From: Pseudomonadota bacterium
GTDB lineage: Bacteria; Pseudomonadota; Alphaproteobacteria; Rhizobiales; Tepidamorphaceae
Assembly (NCBI GenBank): GCA_023458595.1
Contig: JAEWYT010000198.1
Location: forward strand, 1-38,141
DNA: 38,141 nucleotides
Direction of reading: 5' to 3'
Shown: positions 32,956 to 38,141 of the stretch, in pieces
Numbering within the stretch: the first letter of the stretch is position 1
Layout of the letters: every line of letters begins with the position of its first letter
Made by a program: the position numbers and the translations under genes
The notes under the pieces: generated by a model
The model's input: only the letters and a program-made list of their open reading frames with translations
The model's database searches: none
Told to the model about the DNA's origin: nothing

Positions 32956-34365
32956 ATGGCTGAAGCTAAGTCCGTTCTCAAGACGATCAAGGAGAACGAC
33001 GTCAAGTTCGTCGACCTGCGGTTCACCGACCCGCGCGGCAAGATGCAGCACGTCACGATGGATGTCGCCGTCGTCGACGAGGACATGTTCGCCGAGGGCG
33101 TCATGTTCGACGGCTCGTCGATCGCGGGGTGGAAGGCGATCAACGAGTCCGACATGACCCTGATGCCGGACCCCGAGACGGCGCATCTCGACCCGTTCTT
33201 CGCCGCCCCGACGCTGGCCATCATGTGCGACATTCTCGAGCCCTCGACCGGCGAGGCCTACGAGCGCGACCCCCGCACGACCGCCAAGAAGGCCGAGGCC
33301 TATCTGAAGCAGACCAAGATCGGCGACACCTGCTTCGTCGGCCCCGAGGCCGAGTTCTTCGTGTTCGACGACGTGCGCTTCTCGATCACGCCGTACAACA
33401 CGGGCTTCGCCATCGATTCCTCGGAGCTGCCCTCCAACACGGGCACCGAGTACGAAGCCGGCAACCTCGGCCACCGTCCGCGCACCAAGGGCGGCTATTT
33501 CCCGGTTCCCCCGGTCGACTCCGCCCAGGACATGCGCTCCGAGATGCTCTCGGTCATGGCGGCCATGGGCGTCTCCGTCGAGAAGCACCACCACGAGGTG
33601 GGCGCCGCCCAGCACGAGCTCGGCATGAAGTTCGACACGCTGACCCGCAACGCCGACAAGATGCAGATCTACAAGTACGTCGTGCACCAGGTCGCCAACG
33701 CCTACGGCAAGACGGCCACCTTCATGCCGAAGCCGATCTTCGGCGACAACGGCTCGGGCATGCACGTCCACCAGTCGATCTGGAAGGGCGGCAAGCCGGT
33801 CTTCGCCGGCAAGAAGTACGCCGGCCTGTCGGACGAGTGCCTCTACTACATCGGCGGCATCCTCAAGCACGCCAAGTCGATCAACGCCTTCACCAACCCG
33901 CTCACCAACTCCTACAAGCGGCTGGTGCCGGGCTACGAGGCGCCGGTGCTTCTGGCCTACTCGGCGCGCAACCGCTCGGCCTCCTGCCGCATCCCGGTCG
34001 CCTCCTCTCCGAAGGCCAAGCGCGTCGAGGTCCGCTTCCCCGATCCGGGCGCGAACCCCTATCTCGGCTTCGCGGCGATGCTGATGGCCGGCCTCGACGG
34101 CATCAGGAACAAGCTCCATCCCGGCGACGCCATGGACAAGAACCTCTACGACCTGCCGCCGGAGGAACTGAAGGAGATCCCGACCGTGTGCGGCAGCCTG
34201 CGCGAGGCCCTCGCCTCGCTCGACGCCGACCGCGACTACCTGAAGGCCGGCGGGGTGTTCTCCGACGATCAGATCGACTCCTACATCGAGCTCAAGATGG
34301 ACGAGGTGATGGCCTTCGAGATGACGCCGCACCCCATCGAGTACGACCTCTACTACAGCGTGTGA
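32956..34365 (+). CDS. glnA: glutamine synthetase, type I (GSI-beta)
   Basis: Condenses ammonium with glutamate using ATP. 469 aa with GPEAEFFVFDDVRFS (metal ligands), HHHEVGAAQHELGMKFD, GSGMHVHQSIWKGGKP, and KRLVPGYEAPVLLAYSARNR. Tyr398 in KNLYDLPPEE corresponds to the adenylylation site (Tyr397 without Met), so activity should be controlled by GlnE and PII. ATG 32956 (MAEAKSVLKTIKEND) has GAGG seven bases upstream; the frame is open further upstream but without family similarity. It ends in an intrinsic terminator 33 bases later. Confidence 0.98.
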   Translation: MAEAKSVLKTIKENDVKFVDLRFTDPRGKMQHVTMDVAVVDEDMFAEGVMFDGSSIAGWKAINESDMTLMPDPETAHLDPFFAAPTLAIMCDILEPSTGEAYERDPRTTAKKAEAYLKQTKIGDTCFVGPEAEFFVFDDVRFSITPYNTGFAIDSSELPSNTGTEYEAGNLGHRPRTKGGYFPVPPVDSAQDMRSEMLSVMAAMGVSVEKHHHEVGAAQHELGMKFDTLTRNADKMQIYKYVVHQVANAYGKTATFMPKPIFGDNGSGMHVHQSIWKGGKPVFAGKKYAGLSDECLYYIGGILKHAKSINAFTNPLTNSYKRLVPGYEAPVLLAYSARNRSASCRIPVASSPKAKRVEVRFPDPGANPYLGFAAMLMAGLDGIRNKLHPGDAMDKNLYDLPPEELKEIPTVCGSLREALASLDADRDYLKAGGVFSDDQIDSYIELKMDEVMAFEMTPHPIEYDLYYSV

Positions 34366-34398
34366 CACCCGGCCGCGGACGAACGCGGTCCACTCGAC

Positions 34399-34424
34399 GG
34401 GGCGGCCTTGCCGCCCCGGTTTTG
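34399..34424 (+). terminator. first intrinsic terminator after glnA
   Basis: Stem GGGGCGGC / GCCGCCCC with a 3-base loop (CTT), followed by GGTTTTG. The T run is short and offset by two bases, so some read-through is plausible. Confidence 0.75.
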
Positions 34425-34674
34425 TTCACGTTGCCCGCTCCGCGTCGGGGCGGCGCGCGGCGCCCCGGGACGGCGCCGGACGAAGCTCTGGATATCGTCA
34501 CCGGACTGTCAAGTGAACCGGCTACGTTTTCGCCCGGACGACCGGGAATGGCGATCTTCGTCCGGGTTCTCCGTCCCGACCATCGCCGCCAGGCACCGGA
34601 TTCGACTTGTCCGATACCCCCGCTCGGCAAGTCGTGCTTCGCGTTCCCGGTATTGTCCCGCGTAACGGAGTTTT
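34425..34674 (+). other. structured non-coding stretch after glnA
   Basis: No credible protein gene. On the plus strand I see a GGGGCG/CGCCCC hairpin near 34444, a perfect 9-bp CCCGGACGA/TCGTCCGGG stem (34533-34566, 16-base loop), and a two-part stem CGACTTG-CCGA / TCGG-CAAGTCG (34603-34634) whose 9-base loop is TACCCCCGC. A strong terminator ends the stretch. No convincing promoter of its own; it may be the distal 3' UTR of glnA or a small RNA processed from it. Confidence 0.45.
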
Positions 34675-34710
34675 GCGGGCCGCGCCGCAAGGGGCGGCCC
34701 GCATTTTTTT
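34675..34710 (+). terminator. second, strong intrinsic terminator
   Basis: Perfect 9-bp stem GCGGGCCGC / GCGGCCCGC followed by A and seven T. The 5' arm could alternatively pair with CCCGC at 34657-34661, an antiterminator-like possibility. It ends a transcript for which no protein gene downstream of glnA accounts. Confidence 0.9.
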
Positions 34711-34757
34711 GGTTCCCCGGTTTTCCCCATCCGCCCGTGCCTGCGCCGGGCCCGATA

Positions 34758-34786
34758 TTGACACCCGGCCCGGGCGGGCGCAGAAT
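34758..34786 (+). promoter_or_regulatory. strong sigma-70 promoter of the leader-peptide transcript
   Basis: Perfect -35 TTGACA (34758-34763), 17 bases, CAGAAT (34781-34786, four of six -10 bases). Predicted start near 34793, only about nine bases before the Shine-Dalgarno of the 13-codon frame. Confidence 0.65.
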
Positions 34787-34818
34787 TTCCCTCACTTCGG
34801 CAAAGGAGGTCTAAGACA

Positions 34819-34860
34819 ATGACTCCACCGGCCCGACTGCAGCCGTTTCAGCCGGCGTAG
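34819..34860 (+). CDS. 13-aa candidate leader peptide MTPPARLQPFQPA
   Basis: ATG 34819 is preceded by AAAGGAGGT (34802-34810) with a 9-base spacing, close to a full match to the 16S anti-Shine-Dalgarno and the best ribosome site I see in the window. The peptide contains four Pro (a Pro-Pro at 3-4) and two Gln and ends at TAG 34858-34860. The 5' arm of a bipartite hairpin lies within codons 8-11, so a translating ribosome would block that hairpin. This is the layout of a transcription attenuator leader or of a small RNA that also encodes a peptide. The nearest downstream gene on this strand is the membrane protein at 35267. Confidence 0.55.
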   Translation: MTPPARLQPFQPA

Positions 34861-34890
34861 AGAAACGCTGGCCTCAAGAAACGGCCTTTT
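34842..34890 (+). terminator. bipartite hairpin overlapping the leader peptide (attenuator-like)
   Basis: Outer helix GCCGTTTC (34842-34849) with GAAACGGC (34878-34885), inner helix GCCGGCGT (34851-34858) with ACGCTGGC (34865-34872, one G-U), loop AGAGAA, then CTTTT. An alternative pairing of CGTTTC with GAAACG at 34862-34867 would break both helices. The T run is only four long, so termination efficiency is uncertain. Confidence 0.5.
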
Positions 34891-34927
34891 CATCCGACAA
34901 TCGAATACTTTTTAGCGTGCGTCTTCC

Positions 34928-34966
34928 GTCCGGTTGAGCGTAATGGAGATTACGCCTTTACCGGAC
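34928..34966 (+). other. 39-nt two-helix hairpin of unknown role
   Basis: GTCCGGT/ACCGGAC (7 bp) outside, internal loop TGA/CTTT, GCGTAAT/ATTACGC (7 bp) inside, GGAG tetraloop. All 14 pairs are Watson-Crick. No T run follows, so it is not a standard terminator; the symmetry also allows a DNA-protein site. Confidence 0.5.
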
Positions 34967-35266
34967 ATGGACCGCGCAGATACGGATCTTTACAGAGACC
35001 GAAAACGGACGCACTGCGTCGAGGGACATCCGACGAGGCGTGCCATCGGCGGCTCCGCTACTCCCCCGTTGCGGAGCCGTCGTGTTTCATCGCCGCCCCA
35101 CCCCTTCCATCCCCCTGCCCCGGGCAATCCCGCACTCCACACATCCGGCCCGCCCCCGTGCGACCGCCCCCGTCCGACCCCCCGTCCGACCTCCCAAGGG
35201 CGCTTGGCCGCCTTTCGTCGGCCGTGGTCTACTGGCCCGTCACGACGATTCGGGAGTTCGCGCCAC
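34967..35266. other. non-coding gap before the four-helix membrane gene
   Basis: The stretch contains a 9-bp hairpin CGGCTCCGC/GCGGAGCCG (35050-35079) with a C-rich 12-base loop and a weak T-containing tail, then about 130 pyrimidine-rich bases with many C runs. A reading frame is open through it into the membrane gene, but its composition (Pro/Arg-rich) looks non-coding. Confidence 0.45.
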
Positions 35267-35665
35267 GTGGCGGTCCTTCGCGGTCTGAACTGGGTTCTTC
35301 TCGCCGCCGGCCTCGTTCTCGTGGCGGGAACCATCGCCTTGGAGGCCGACCTAGGCCTCGGCGTCTTCGCGATCCCGCTCGTGGGATTGTTCATCGCCTT
35401 CGGCTTCGCCGCCTACATCCCGTTCGGCGTCATCAACCGGCGCACCAACCGCGCGCTGCCGCTCTCGATCTGCGCGCTGGCGATGGCCGGCCTGTCGGCC
35501 TTCTGGATCTGGGGCTTCGGCAGCACGTTCTGGTGGAACGAGCATCCCGACGCCCAGGACGGGCTGGTGCTCGTCGTCATGCCGGCCTATATGATCGTCG
35601 CCTCCGGCATCGTCGCGACGGGCACATGGGCGCTGGACCGGTTCCTGGCGTCCCGCGGCGCCTGA
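35267..35665 (+). CDS. four-helix membrane protein, unknown
   Basis: From GTG 35267 the frame encodes 132 aa with four hydrophobic segments (about residues 5-26, 30-56, 62-86 and 96-122) and short polar loops (GVINRRTNRALP; WWNEHPDAQDG). GGGAG lies ten bases upstream of the GTG, which decides the start; the frame is open for 111 codons further upstream but that part is Pro/Arg-rich and non-hydrophobic. I do not recognise a family. It stands alone between glnA and parE and is the first ordinary gene after the leader-peptide module. Confidence 0.7.
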   Translation: MAVLRGLNWVLLAAGLVLVAGTIALEADLGLGVFAIPLVGLFIAFGFAAYIPFGVINRRTNRALPLSICALAMAGLSAFWIWGFGSTFWWNEHPDAQDGLVLVVMPAYMIVASGIVATGTWALDRFLASRGA

Positions 35666-35767
35666 AGGCCCCATCACCGTCGCCTATCCGCCGGCGAAAT
35701 GGCACAATCACCGGCGATTCGCCGTTCGCGGCGGAACGCTGATCTCAACCGCTTCCACCGACGGACC

Positions 35768-37819
<2,052 letters not shown>

Positions 37820-37850
37820 GGACCCGGCCTCGCGGCCAGACAATCCGTGG

Positions 37851-37873
37851 ATGGCCGGGACAGGCCCGGCCAT
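37851..37873. repeat. REP-like palindrome, copy 1
   Basis: ATGGCCGGG / CCCGGCCAT, a 9-bp stem with loop ACAGG, 31 bases after the parE stop. The minus strand translates as MAGPVPAIHG, close to the MAGLVPAIH peptide that I recall from repeats scattered through Hyphomicrobiales genomes. It may serve as the 3' stabiliser or terminator of parE. Confidence 0.7.
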
Positions 37874-37930
37874 GACCGGGGCTGGGGGTGGTCCGAAAGA
37901 CAATCGCGCCGCTGGACATCGGACGGCTCC

Positions 37931-38023
37931 GACGCCGTCAAGCGCCTGATGGGCAACGACCCGGAGGCCCGCTTCGGCTTCATCCAGGACAACGCCGAGT
38001 TCGCCGAGGACCTCGATATCCGA
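37931..38023 (+). pseudogene. duplicated parE tail fragment without stop
   Basis: Copy of the final 31 codons of parE. Changes: Asn to Asp, a silent Glu codon, Arg to Gly, and stop TGA to CGA. It has no start codon of its own with a ribosome site, so it is probably untranslated, although its frame is open from the parE stop to the window end. Confidence 0.8.
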
Positions 38024-38054
38024 GGACCCGGCCTCGCGGCCAGACAATCCGTGG

Positions 38055-38077
38055 ATGGCCGGGACAGGCCCGGCCAT
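38055..38077. repeat. REP-like palindrome, copy 2
   Basis: Identical to the palindrome at 37851-37873, displaced by 204 bases within repeat unit 2. Confidence 0.7.
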
Positions 38078-38134
38078 GACCGGGGCTGGGGGTGGTCCGA
38101 AAGACAATCGCGCCGCTGGACATCGGACGGCTCC

Positions 38135-38141
38135 GACGCCG
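38135..38141 (+). repeat. start of a third 204-bp repeat unit
   Basis: GACGCCG, the first seven bases of the unit, begins exactly one period after unit 2, so the array may continue past the window. Confidence 0.6.

Larger units (their letters stand above)
37931..38134 (+). repeat. 204-bp tandem repeat, unit 2
   Basis: Differs from unit 1 by four substitutions, all in the 93 bases copied from parE; the 111-base remainder is identical by eye. The TGA has become CGA. Confidence 0.97.

Noticed and set aside
35699..35718. TGGCAC before parE as a sigma-54 -24 box
   Set aside because: At the required spacing the -12 element reads GG rather than GC, and parE is not expected to be sigma-54 dependent.

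Overview
The window is GC-rich, densely packed chromosome of an alphaproteobacterium, most likely a member of the Hyphomicrobiales (Rhizobiales). The evidence is the full 14-subunit nuo operon in the order A to N with a small membrane gene between nuoF and nuoG; the run birA, rnj, mce, DUF1467, proS behind it; the hupB-lon-clpX-clpP-tig block; glnB-glnA; an HTH-less BirA; a C-terminally extended NuoE; and a REP-like palindrome whose minus-strand translation contains MAGPVPAIH, a peptide I associate with repeats dispersed through genomes of this order. I cannot fix a genus.

Layout. 1-1350 (minus): start of the next gene and proS. 1351-1779: gap with a plus-strand promoter-like motif, hairpins and an intrinsic terminator, a candidate small RNA. 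1780-20015 (minus): one nearly gapless transcription unit nuoABCDEF-orf86-GHIJKLMN-birA-rnj-mce-DUF1467. It encodes respiratory complex I, biotin protein ligase, RNase J and methylmalonyl-CoA epimerase. 20311-21126 (plus): an Ala-rich lipoprotein whose C-terminal domain has a His...Asn-Cys pattern. 21177-21520 (minus): tRNA-Asp and tRNA-Val. 21671-28609 (minus): hupB, lon, clpX, clpP and tig, a protein quality-control block with candidate heat-shock-type (lon) and housekeeping (clpX) promoters; Tig carries an extreme His/Asp tail. 28678-28762: tRNA-Leu. 28922-32267 (minus): a 47-aa membrane protein, a TadG-like vWA pilus protein and the bifunctional NAD(P)HX repair enzyme.

32416-34424 (plus): glnB-glnA behind a sigma-54-type promoter, the core of nitrogen assimilation (PII plus glutamine synthetase). 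34425-35266: about 840 bases with no ordinary gene but many RNA-like structures: a second strong terminator after glnA, then a TTGACA promoter, a near-perfect Shine-Dalgarno, a 13-codon Pro/Gln-containing leader peptide and an overlapping bipartite hairpin with a short T run, then two more hairpins. 35267-35665: an unrecognised four-helix membrane protein. 35768-37819: parE (topoisomerase IV subunit B). 37727-38141: a 204-bp tandem duplication containing the last 31 codons of parE plus a REP-like palindrome; the second copy has lost the stop codon and a third copy begins at the window edge.

The best candidates for something undescribed are the leader-peptide/hairpin module at 34758-34890, the plus-strand RNA candidate at 1577-1781, the structured glnA 3' region, and the parE-tail duplication. 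These are read from sequence only; no folding program or database search was run.
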